Shown: positions 14,226-20,219 of the stretch, one piece after another
Numbering within the stretch: position 1 is the first letter of the stretch
Layout: every line of letters starts with the position of its first letter
Translations under genes and position numbers: made by a program
Notes under the pieces: model-generated
The model's database searches: none
What the model was told of the DNA's origin: nothing
The model's input: only the letters and a program-made list of their open reading frames with translations
Source: SCQX01 sp035720945
GTDB taxonomy: Bacteria; Pseudomonadota; Gammaproteobacteria; Burkholderiales; Burkholderiaceae_B
DNA: 20,219 nt
NCBI GenBank assembly: GCA_035720945.1
Contig: DASTNK010000129.1
Location: 1-20,219, forward strand
Reading direction: 5' to 3'

Positions 14226-14948
14226 TCAGGCTTCATGCAAGGCCGTGTCGGCTTCCCCGGCCTGCGCCGCCAGGACCTCCAGCACCGCCTCGCCCTTGCG
14301 CTGCATGTGCACCCGCAGAATGCCTGCCAGACGAGGGCCGTCATGCGCGGCAAGCGCCTCCACCATCTGGATGTGCTCGTGCATCGCCGCATCCCATTTG
14401 TCGTGGTTCAGATTCGAGCGAAAGCGCAGATTCTGTATCCGCAGGTTGAGCGTCCCATAGACTTGGGACAGCAAGTGATTGCGCGCCGCCCGGTTGATGT
14501 GATCATGGATGGCGCAATTCAGACGATAGTAAGAGGGCAAATCCTGGCGGGCATGGCAGGCCCGCATCTCGAAAGTCAGTGCGCGGATCTCGGCGATTTC
14601 GGTGTCGGTCACATGCTGGCAAGCCAGCTCTCCCGACAACGCCTCGAGCGCCCCCATCACTTGAAAGCTCTCGCGGACGTCGTCAACCGACAACGCCACC
14701 ACTCGCGCCCCGCGATTGGGCTGAATCCACACCAACCCCTGGGCGGAGAGCTGACGCAAGGCCTCCCGCAACGGCGTGCGCGACACCCCCAACTGATCGC
14801 ATAGCGCGCGTTCGTTCAGACGAGCCCCCGCCGGTAACAGCCCTTCGATGATCATGTCGCGTAGTTGGTTGGCGATCGATGCCGGGAGCGAGCGGCGGTC
14901 CACCGCCTGGGGCTCTAGGGAAGCGGGAAGAAAAGTGGGCTCGTTCAT
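14226..14948 (-). CDS. GntR family regulator, FadR/FCD subfamily
   Basis: A 240-residue regulator with an N-terminal GntR winged helix (about 18-86; NERALCDQLGVSRTPLREALRQL is the family HTH) and a C-terminal all-helical FCD ligand domain (about 93-222). The FCD metal-site histidines are visible at H148, H192 and H214. These proteins bind small carboxylates or amino acid-like effectors. The gene is divergent from the aminotransferase/hydrolase/ABC operon. The shared 310-bp region has two copies of a GTATACCAATATA operator, as expected for FCD-type GntR proteins with TGGTATACCA-like half-sites. It therefore most likely represses both its own gene and that operon until the imported compound or a product binds. 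Confidence 0.92.
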   Translation of the reverse strand: MNEPTFLPASLEPQAVDRRSLPASIANQLRDMIIEGLLPAGARLNERALCDQLGVSRTPLREALRQLSAQGLVWIQPNRGARVVALSVDDVRESFQVMGALEALSGELACQHVTDTEIAEIRALTFEMRACHARQDLPSYYRLNCAIHDHINRAARNHLLSQVYGTLNLRIQNLRFRSNLNHDKWDAAMHEHIQMVEALAAHDGPRLAGILRVHMQRKGEAVLEVLAAQAGEADTALHEA

Positions 14949-15031
14949 GGCGTCATCGTATCAACCAGAAGGTGGACGTGGAAGCATTCATTGGCGGCAT
15001 CTTGCCTATGTTCTCAGAAAATATGAATTTC

Positions 15032-15045
15032 GTATACCAATATAC
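15032..15045. promoter_or_regulatory. GntR-type operator, copy 1
   Basis: GTATACCAATATAC is an inverted repeat (GTATA, 4-bp spacer, TATAC) and contains the reverse complement of ATTGGTATAC, a half-site typical of FCD-type GntR regulators. It overlaps the -10 of the minus-strand promoter of the gntR-type gene. Confidence 0.6.
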
Positions 15046-15066
15046 TTTCACCATGGATATTCTTAA
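15039..15066 (-). promoter_or_regulatory. candidate promoter of the gntR-type gene
   Basis: On the minus strand TTAAGA (-35, 15061-15066) is followed after 16 bp by TATATT (-10, 15039-15044). The -10 lies within operator copy 1, so autorepression is expected. Confidence 0.5.
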
Positions 15067-15183
15067 GAAAGCAGGCCTGTGGAAGCCCTCCTTAGCCTCT
15101 TTCATGAACGATTATTTCCCAATTTCACTGCTCTATGTACATTGAATTAATAGGCATTTACCCGAAGAGACCCTCTGTAGCGG

Positions 15184-15211
15184 TTGCATCATCGCGGGAA
15201 GCCGGTATAGT
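15184..15211 (+). promoter_or_regulatory. candidate promoter of the aminotransferase operon
   Basis: TTGCAT (15184-15189) is followed after 16 bp by TATAGT (15206-15211), a good -10. Transcription would start near 15218, about 40 nt before the ATG, with operator copy 2 just downstream of the start. Confidence 0.55.
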
Positions 15212-15223
15212 GCCAATACTATA
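15206..15223. repeat. inverted repeat over the -10 of the aminotransferase operon
   Basis: TATAGT (15206-15211) and ACTATA (15218-15223) are perfect 6-bp arms with a 6-bp spacer. It covers the -10 and probable transcription start. It differs from the two GTATACCAATATA sites, so it may be a second regulator's site or chance. Confidence 0.35.
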
Positions 15224-15232
15224 TGGTTTTTT

Positions 15233-15246
15233 GTATACCAATATAT
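15233..15246. promoter_or_regulatory. GntR-type operator, copy 2
   Basis: GTATACCAATATAT shares its first 13 bases with copy 1 at 15032, in the same orientation and 201 bp away. It lies just after the predicted start of the aminotransferase transcript, a position suited to repression. Confidence 0.6.
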
Positions 15247-15258
15247 AAAACTGACCCC

Positions 15259-16458
15259 ATGATTCCGCTAGACACCCATCCATCCGGCCGGCATTTCCTT
15301 CAGATTCCGGGCCCAACCAATGTTCCGGATCGAATCCGCAGGGCGATCAGCCAGGTCACCATCGACCATCGCGGGCCGGAGTTCGGCACGCTAGGCAAAG
15401 CCGTGCTGGCCGGCATGCGGAAAATCTTCCAGACAGACGGTCCGGTGGTGATTTTCCCCGCGTCGGGCACCGGTGCCTGGGAAGCAGCCCTGGTCAACAC
15501 GCTGTCACCCGGCGATCGCGTGCTCATGGCAGAAACCGGCCAGTTCGCCACGCTGTGGAAGAACCTGGCCGCCCGACTCGGCCTGGAGGTGGAGTTTCTG
15601 CCCGGGGACTGGCGACACCCGGTGGATTCGTCCCAGGTCGAAGCCCGTCTGGCCGCCGACACGCAGCATGACATCAAGGCGGTCTGCATCGTCCACAACG
15701 AAACCGCCACCGGCGTCACCAGCGACATCGCCGCGGTTCGCCAAGCGCTTGATCGCGCCACCCATCCCGCGCTCTTCATGGTCGACACGATTTCGTCGCT
15801 GGCCGCCATCGATTACCGGCATGACGAGTGGAAAGTGGACGTCACCGTGGCCGGCTCGCAGAAAGGCCTCATGCTGCCCCCTGGCCTCTCTTTCAATGCC
15901 CTCGGCGCCAAGGCGCTGGCCGCTTCCGGCACAGCCGCGCTACCGCGTTCGTATTGGGACTGGAAGCCAATGCTGGACCTCAATCCGTCGGGCTACTTTC
16001 CCTACACGCCCGCGACCAATCTTCTCTATGGCTTGGCCGAGGCCGTGGACATGCTGCTCGACGAGGGGTTGGACAATGTGTTCGCCCGGCACAAACGCCT
16101 GGGCGAGGCCACGCGCCGGGCGGTACGGGCCTGGGGGCTCGAGGTCCTGTGCGCCGACGAAACCGCCCACAGCGCGGCCCTGACGGCGGTGCTGATGCCG
16201 CCCGGCCACAGCGCCGACGCCTTCCGCAAGACGGTGCTGGAGCGCTTCGACATGTCGCTGGGCCAGGGGCTGGGCAGGCTCAAGGACCGGGTTTTCCGCA
16301 TCGGGCACCTCGGGGACATCAACGACCTGACGCTCTGCGGCGTGCTGGCGGGCATTGAAATGGGGCTCTCCGCCGCCGGGGTTCCGCATGACAAAGGCGG
16401 CACGCAGGCCGCCATCGATTTTCTGGCGGCAACCAGCGCGACGCCCCGGGAGGCATAG
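15259..16458 (+). CDS. class V aminotransferase, alanine/serine-glyoxylate aminotransferase type
   Basis: A 399-residue fold-type I PLP enzyme. Marks are IPGPTNVPDRIRRAI (16-30), DHRGPEF (36-42), the phosphate-binding ASGTGAWEAAL (68-78), D176 in FMVDTISS and the PLP lysine K202 in AGSQKGLMLPPG. This is the serine/alanine-glyoxylate aminotransferase family, which moves amino groups between small amino acids and glyoxylate or pyruvate; the amino donor here is not known. The ATG at 15259 was preferred over the in-frame ATG at 15223, which would lie almost at the transcription start and inside the operator region; the ribosome site is weak. It is first in an operon with a hydrolase and peptide-type ABC transporter genes, and follows the GntR operator. 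Confidence 0.88.
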   Translation: MIPLDTHPSGRHFLQIPGPTNVPDRIRRAISQVTIDHRGPEFGTLGKAVLAGMRKIFQTDGPVVIFPASGTGAWEAALVNTLSPGDRVLMAETGQFATLWKNLAARLGLEVEFLPGDWRHPVDSSQVEARLAADTQHDIKAVCIVHNETATGVTSDIAAVRQALDRATHPALFMVDTISSLAAIDYRHDEWKVDVTVAGSQKGLMLPPGLSFNALGAKALAASGTAALPRSYWDWKPMLDLNPSGYFPYTPATNLLYGLAEAVDMLLDEGLDNVFARHKRLGEATRRAVRAWGLEVLCADETAHSAALTAVLMPPGHSADAFRKTVLERFDMSLGQGLGRLKDRVFRIGHLGDINDLTLCGVLAGIEMGLSAAGVPHDKGGTQAAIDFLAATSATPREA

Positions 16459-16462
16459 AAAC

Positions 16463-18328
16463 ATGTCCGACTCCGATTCAGAAAGCAGCGCCTGGCACGT
16501 CCCTCCCAGCCTGTATGCGCGCCAGCGCGAGGTGGCGTTCACCCTGCCAGGCAGGCCCGCCTCCGTCTACGTGCCGATGCGCGACGGCTGTCGCCTGGCC
16601 CTTGATTACTATCTGCCGCAAACCGATCGGGGCGGGCCGCGCGCCGAGGATCGGTTCCCCGTCATTGCGCTGTTCACGCCGTACTATCGGCGCTTCGCGC
16701 TGGCCGATGCGTCTCTGGGCACAGAGCCAACTCCCAACGCGGGGAAGTACCGCGATTACTTCGTGCCACGCGGCTATGCGCTGGTCGTGGTCGACGTGCG
16801 CGGAACGGGAGCGAGCTTCGGCACGCGCGACAGCTTCCGCTCCCCGCGCGAGCGGGACGACTACCGCGAAATCGCCGACTGGATCGTGGCGCAGCCATGG
16901 TGCAACGGCGTCATAGGCGCCACGGGCATTTCGTACCTGGGCGCCGCCTGCGACTTTCTCGCCAGCACCGGGCATCCCGCCGTCAAAGCCATCGCGCCGA
17001 TCTCGGCGGTATGGGACACCTACAGCGATCATTACTATCCCGGCGGCCTGTTTCTGAACCGCCTCTCCCAGACGTACGACCGGCTCATGGTGGCGCTCGA
17101 CCACGACCGCCGCGACCTGCTGGGCGAGTTCGGCTACTTCAGCGACCCCAACTACGCGGGCCCGCAACCCGTGGATGACGACACCGACGGGCGGGCGTGC
17201 CGCGCGGCCGTGCATGGGCATCTCGGCAATTTCCGCATGCCGGATTTCATCACCGGGTTCGCGTGCCGCGACGATGCGCTCCCCTACGACCCCGCTTTCA
17301 CCTCCGCCAGCATCAGTCCTTATCACTACCGGGACGGCATTCGTCCCGACGTGGCGGTGCTGTCGGTGTCGGGATGGATGGATGGCGCCGGTTACGCCAA
17401 CGGTTCGATCGCCCGTTTCCTCACCTTGAACGGCAACCCCGGGTACCTGCTTCTGGGGCCCTGGGATCACGGCGCGCGGGTCAACACGTCGCCCTGGCGC
17501 AAGAGCGTCACCCCGCAATGCAACCCATTCGACGAAATCCTGCGGTTCTTCGACCATTATCTGTGCGGCATGGACACCGGTCTGCGGCGGGAAGAGCCCG
17601 TGCACTATTTCAGTGTGCATGAAGAAGCCTGGCATGCGGCGGCGGAATGGCCACCATTGCGGGGCTCCGCCACCCTGAGCCTGGCCTCGGGCCAACGTCT
17701 CGCCGGGCCAGCCGAGGCCGACGAGGCCAATACCGGGGCCGATGGGTTCGACGACGTGAACGTGGATTTTTCCTTCGGCACCGGCAACGGCACCCGCTAC
17801 GACCGCATCGCCGGCCACGACTCCCGCGACTACCACACCGACTGGAAACAACGCCAGGAAACCCTCTTCAGCTACACCGGCGACCCATTGCCCGCCGATG
17901 CCGAACTCACTGGCCACGCCATCGCCGATTTGTGGATGGCCTCCAGCGAGCCCGATGCCGCCATTCATCTTTACCTGTCGGAAGTGCTTGAAAACGGTGA
18001 AGTCCACTACGTGACGGAAGGCCTGCTGCGCGCCCTGCACCGGCATGAGGCCCCGGCACCCGCCGCGTACCGGGCGACCTGGCCTTTCAGAACCTTCTCA
18101 CGCGCGGACGCTTCGCCCATGCCGGTCGACACACCCCAGAACCTGCGCTTCGCCCTGCTGCCGGTCTCGTGGCTGTTCCGGCGCGGCAGCCGTATCCGTC
18201 TTTCCATAGCCGGTGCCGATGCCGACCACGTGGCGCAAGCGCCACATGGCCGGCCGCCCCGCCTGCGCCTCTGGCGTGGCGCGCGGCAACCCTCGTCACT
18301 CGCGCTGCCCCTGCGGTTCAAACCGTGA
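16463..18328 (+). CDS. CocE/NonD family serine hydrolase (S15-type X-Pro peptidase/esterase fold)
   Basis: A 621-residue enzyme with an alpha/beta-hydrolase domain and a C-terminal jelly-roll domain (about 410-621), the X-Pro dipeptidyl peptidase/cocaine esterase architecture. The nucleophile is S157 in GATGISYLG, with D307 (SGWMDGAG) and H336 (GPWDHGAR) completing the triad. There is no signal peptide, so it acts in the cytoplasm, in line with substrate import by the ABC system encoded next. GGGAGG lies 9 nt before the ATG, 4 bp after the aminotransferase stop, so the two are tightly coupled. Related enzymes cleave esters, acyl-amides or Xaa-Pro bonds; the natural substrate is not known. A longer open frame from 16355 overlaps the aminotransferase and is not used. 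Confidence 0.9.
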   Translation: MSDSDSESSAWHVPPSLYARQREVAFTLPGRPASVYVPMRDGCRLALDYYLPQTDRGGPRAEDRFPVIALFTPYYRRFALADASLGTEPTPNAGKYRDYFVPRGYALVVVDVRGTGASFGTRDSFRSPRERDDYREIADWIVAQPWCNGVIGATGISYLGAACDFLASTGHPAVKAIAPISAVWDTYSDHYYPGGLFLNRLSQTYDRLMVALDHDRRDLLGEFGYFSDPNYAGPQPVDDDTDGRACRAAVHGHLGNFRMPDFITGFACRDDALPYDPAFTSASISPYHYRDGIRPDVAVLSVSGWMDGAGYANGSIARFLTLNGNPGYLLLGPWDHGARVNTSPWRKSVTPQCNPFDEILRFFDHYLCGMDTGLRREEPVHYFSVHEEAWHAAAEWPPLRGSATLSLASGQRLAGPAEADEANTGADGFDDVNVDFSFGTGNGTRYDRIAGHDSRDYHTDWKQRQETLFSYTGDPLPADAELTGHAIADLWMASSEPDAAIHLYLSEVLENGEVHYVTEGLLRALHRHEAPAPAAYRATWPFRTFSRADASPMPVDTPQNLRFALLPVSWLFRRGSRIRLSIAGADADHVAQAPHGRPPRLRLWRGARQPSSLALPLRFKP

Positions 18329-18350
18329 CGCAATCCACCTAGGAGTGATC

Positions 18351-19895
18351 ATGAAACGACTGACTCAACTGGCTCTCGCAGGCGTGGCCGTACTCGCCCT
18401 GCAGACGCCCGCCATGGCGGGGAAAAGCGACAACACGATTGTCTGGTCGACCGCATCGGAAGTGGACACGGCAGACGTTTACTACCAGAACCTGCGTGAA
18501 GTGGTCATCGCCTCGCTCAACATGTGCGACTCGCTCGTGCACCTCGACCCGTTCACGCACAAGTATGAACCCCTGCTCGCGACGAGCTACAAGTGGGTCG
18601 ACCCCCACACCCTGGATTTCACGCTGCGGAAAGGCATCAAGTTCTGGAATGGCAAGGAATTCGGTGCCAAGGACGTGGCCTATACACTCAACCATGCGCG
18701 CCAACCGGACAGCGGTGTGGTGACTCGTCTGGCCGTCGACTGGATCAAGAACGTCGAGGTCGTCGGGCCCTACGAAGTGCGCATCATCGCCAAGGATCCC
18801 ACGCCCGCCGCGCTGACCTATCTGGCTGACGAAACCCCCATCTATCCCGATGGGCACTACGACAGCGCACCAGCCATCCCGGGCGCCAAGGGGCAGACCA
18901 GAAAAGACTACGGTGCCGTCAAACCGGTCTGCACCGGTCCCTACATCCTGAAGGACTTCGTGCCGGGCTCGTCGTTCACACTGGTCAAGAACACGCACTA
19001 CTTCAAGGGCGGACCGAAAGGGCAGCCCAAGGTCGACAAACTGGTCTTCCGCACCATTCCCGACACCGACTCCCAGATGGCCTCGCTCATGACGCACAAG
19101 GTGGATTGGCTTTGGTCCGTGCCGCCCCAGAACGCCAAGCAGCTCGGCGCCATGCCTGGCATCACGGTGAAGTCCGCCCCCACCACGCGCTTGTCGTTTC
19201 TTTCGCTCGACGCCGCGGGTAGATCGGGCAAGAACCCTATGCAGAACCTGAAAGTGCGGCAGGCCATCGCCCATGCCATCGACCGCAAGGCCATCGCGCA
19301 CGACCTGGTCGGACCTGGCGCGCAGGTGCTGAAATCCATGTGCTACCCGGCGCAATTCGGCTGCACGGAAGACGTTCCCCAATACAACTACGATCCCGCG
19401 CTGGCCAAGAAGCTGCTTGCCGAAGCCGGCTACCCCAATGGCTTCGATCAGGTCATCTATGCCTATCGCGACCGCCCCTACACAGAAGCCGTCATGAACT
19501 ATCTGCGCGCGGTCGGCATCCGCACCAAGCTCAGATTCCTGCAATGGAAGGCCCTGCGGCCACTCATCGACAAAGGCCAGGTGGCCATGGCCCAGTTGAC
19601 CTGGGGTTCGCAAGGCATGATGGACGCGTCGGCATCGGTCAGCAATTACTTCGAATTCAGCCCCGACGACTATGCGCGCGACAAGCAGGTGCGCGACTGG
19701 CTGGTCGCGGCCGACCACACAACCGATCCCGAAGCGCGCAAAACGCTGTACAAGAAGGCGTTGACGCGTATCGCCGACCAGGCCTATTTCATTCCCCTGT
19801 TCACGTACGCACGCATCTATGCTTTCGACTCCAGCCTGGACTATCCGGTGACCCCGGACGAACTGGCGCACTTCTATCTGGCGCATTGGAAATGA
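18351..19895 (+). CDS. ABC transporter substrate-binding protein, family 5 (peptide/nickel type)
   Basis: A 514-residue SBP_bac_5 protein. The signal peptide is MKRLTQLALAGVAVLALQTPAMA, cut after about residue 23; there is no lipobox cysteine at that site, so it is a free periplasmic protein. Family blocks are LVHLDPFTHKYEPLLATSYK, the FTLRKGIKFWNGKEFGAKDVAYTL block and the later VRQAIAHAIDRKAI. AGGAG (18341-18345) lies 5 nt before the ATG. It feeds a Dpp/Opp-type importer whose permease begins at 19966. The family binds oligopeptides, opines, glutathione or similar; gene context suggests the substrate of the upstream hydrolase. An open frame reaching back to 18213 would overlap the hydrolase gene and is not used. 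Confidence 0.93.
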   Translation: MKRLTQLALAGVAVLALQTPAMAGKSDNTIVWSTASEVDTADVYYQNLREVVIASLNMCDSLVHLDPFTHKYEPLLATSYKWVDPHTLDFTLRKGIKFWNGKEFGAKDVAYTLNHARQPDSGVVTRLAVDWIKNVEVVGPYEVRIIAKDPTPAALTYLADETPIYPDGHYDSAPAIPGAKGQTRKDYGAVKPVCTGPYILKDFVPGSSFTLVKNTHYFKGGPKGQPKVDKLVFRTIPDTDSQMASLMTHKVDWLWSVPPQNAKQLGAMPGITVKSAPTTRLSFLSLDAAGRSGKNPMQNLKVRQAIAHAIDRKAIAHDLVGPGAQVLKSMCYPAQFGCTEDVPQYNYDPALAKKLLAEAGYPNGFDQVIYAYRDRPYTEAVMNYLRAVGIRTKLRFLQWKALRPLIDKGQVAMAQLTWGSQGMMDASASVSNYFEFSPDDYARDKQVRDWLVAADHTTDPEARKTLYKKALTRIADQAYFIPLFTYARIYAFDSSLDYPVTPDELAHFYLAHWK

Positions 19896-19943
19896 TTCTC
19901 CGCTCGTCCTCCTTGAGCGGGCCAGGCATGGCGCGCTTTCGGC

Positions 19944-19959
19944 ACCCGCCACGGCGGGT
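19944..19959 (+). other. intercistronic hairpin between binding protein and permease genes
   Basis: ACCCGCC (19944-19950) and GGCGGGT (19953-19959) can pair; the 2-nt gap means that in practice 6 bp form around a 4-nt loop. It sits in the 70-bp gap just upstream of the permease ATG. It could protect the binding-protein mRNA end or reduce permease translation. No T run follows, so it is not a terminator. Confidence 0.4.
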
Positions 19960-19965
19960 CCGGCC

Positions 19966-20219
19966 ATGCTAGGTTTCATACTCAAGCGCCTCGCCCTGAG
20001 CGTCCTGGTCGTGGCCGTGGTGTCGGTCGTCGCCTTCTCGCTGGTGTATCTGTCGGGCGACCCCGCCGCCGCCATGGCCGGCGAGGGCGCGACGCAGGCC
20101 GACGTGGCAGCCGTGCGCGCCACCTATGGGTTCGACCGCCCCCTGTACGCGCAGTATGGATCCTGGCTGCGCAACGTCATGCATGGTGACTTCGGGCGGT
20201 CGTACTATCTGCGGGAGCC
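19966..20219 (+). CDS. ABC transporter permease, DppB/OppB type (3' end outside window)
   Basis: The first 84 residues are present and the frame is open to the window edge. It begins MLGFILKRLALSVLVVAVVS, the typical amphipathic start and first membrane helix of DppB/OppB-type permeases. The family's LSGDPAAAMAGEGATQADVAA and YGFDRPLYAQY-WLRN-GDFGRSY stretch follows, matching the first periplasmic region of these proteins. It should form the inner-membrane channel with a DppC-like partner and ATPases expected downstream of the window. The ribosome site is weak (GGCGGG, part of the upstream hairpin). It lies 70 bp after the substrate-binding protein and probably shares its transcript. Confidence 0.9.
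   Translation, partial: MLGFILKRLALSVLVVAVVSVVAFSLVYLSGDPAAAMAGEGATQADVAAVRATYGFDRPLYAQYGSWLRNVMHGDFGRSYYLRE

Larger units (their letters stand above)
14949..15258. promoter_or_regulatory. divergent regulatory region between gntR-type and aminotransferase genes
   Basis: This 310-bp AT-rich region has no credible gene. It holds a minus-strand promoter with operator copy 1, a plus-strand promoter with operator copy 2, and an extra inverted repeat at 15206-15223. About 140 bp between the promoters (15067-15183) shows nothing recognisable. Confidence 0.7.

Noticed and set aside
15024..15145. Short plus-strand frame (MNFVYQYTF...) in the divergent regulatory region
   Set aside because: It runs through the gntR-side operator and promoter, lacks a ribosome site and resembles no known family; better explained as AT-rich regulatory DNA.

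Overview
The window looks like a chromosomal segment from a GC-rich betaproteobacterium, most likely of the Burkholderiales/Alcaligenaceae (Bordetella-Achromobacter type). This rests on codon use, on close-packed genes with familiar household families (SerA, PBP5-type carboxypeptidase, CBS-domain ClC protein, PhzF, GntR/FCD regulator), and on a gene set resembling the Bordetella lipid A glucosamine modification (lgm) genes. The genus assignment is inference. No rRNA, tRNA, insertion sequence, prophage or CRISPR array was seen.

Layout. Positions 1-772 hold the 3' part of an OFA-type MFS transporter followed by a 39-residue single-helix partner protein; a bidirectional terminator (791-829) separates these from a UspA-type stress protein on the minus strand. 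Positions 1406-6080 hold a DUF442/TIGR01244 phosphatase-like protein, then a set of four envelope genes: a ChbG/HpnK (YdjC)-type deacetylase, a GtrA-type membrane protein, an ArnT-like glycosyltransferase and a GT2 polyprenyl-phosphate glycosyltransferase. Together they can form a lipid-linked sugar, deacetylate it, flip it and transfer it to lipid A.

Positions 6103-8255 are a nitric-oxide response operon: a promoter with a near-consensus NsrR operator, a group III truncated hemoglobin, NnrS, and the [Fe-S] repressor NsrR itself. Its 3' end overlaps the tail of a convergent dacA, which is translationally coupled to an upstream ClC-type chloride transporter gene. That pair starts at a promoter whose -10 lies inside a perfect 10-bp-arm palindrome, next to a MarR regulator gene.

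Positions 12011-14948 hold serA, a phzF-family gene and a GntR/FCD regulator, all on the minus strand. The 310-bp divergent intergenic region (14949-15258) carries two copies of a GntR-type operator, one on each promoter. On the other side lies a plus-strand operon: class V aminotransferase, CocE/NonD-type serine hydrolase, family 5 solute-binding protein and the beginning of a Dpp/Opp-type permease that runs off the window. This reads as a locally regulated uptake-and-catabolism system for a peptide-like or ester/amide compound; the substrate is unknown.

The most rewarding items are the self-contained NsrR-globin-NnrS unit, the lgm-like envelope set with an inverted GtrA gene, the GntR-controlled catabolic cluster with duplicated operators, and the palindrome-controlled ClC-dacA operon. 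None is proven to be a new system; each gene family is known, and the novelty lies in arrangement and regulation.
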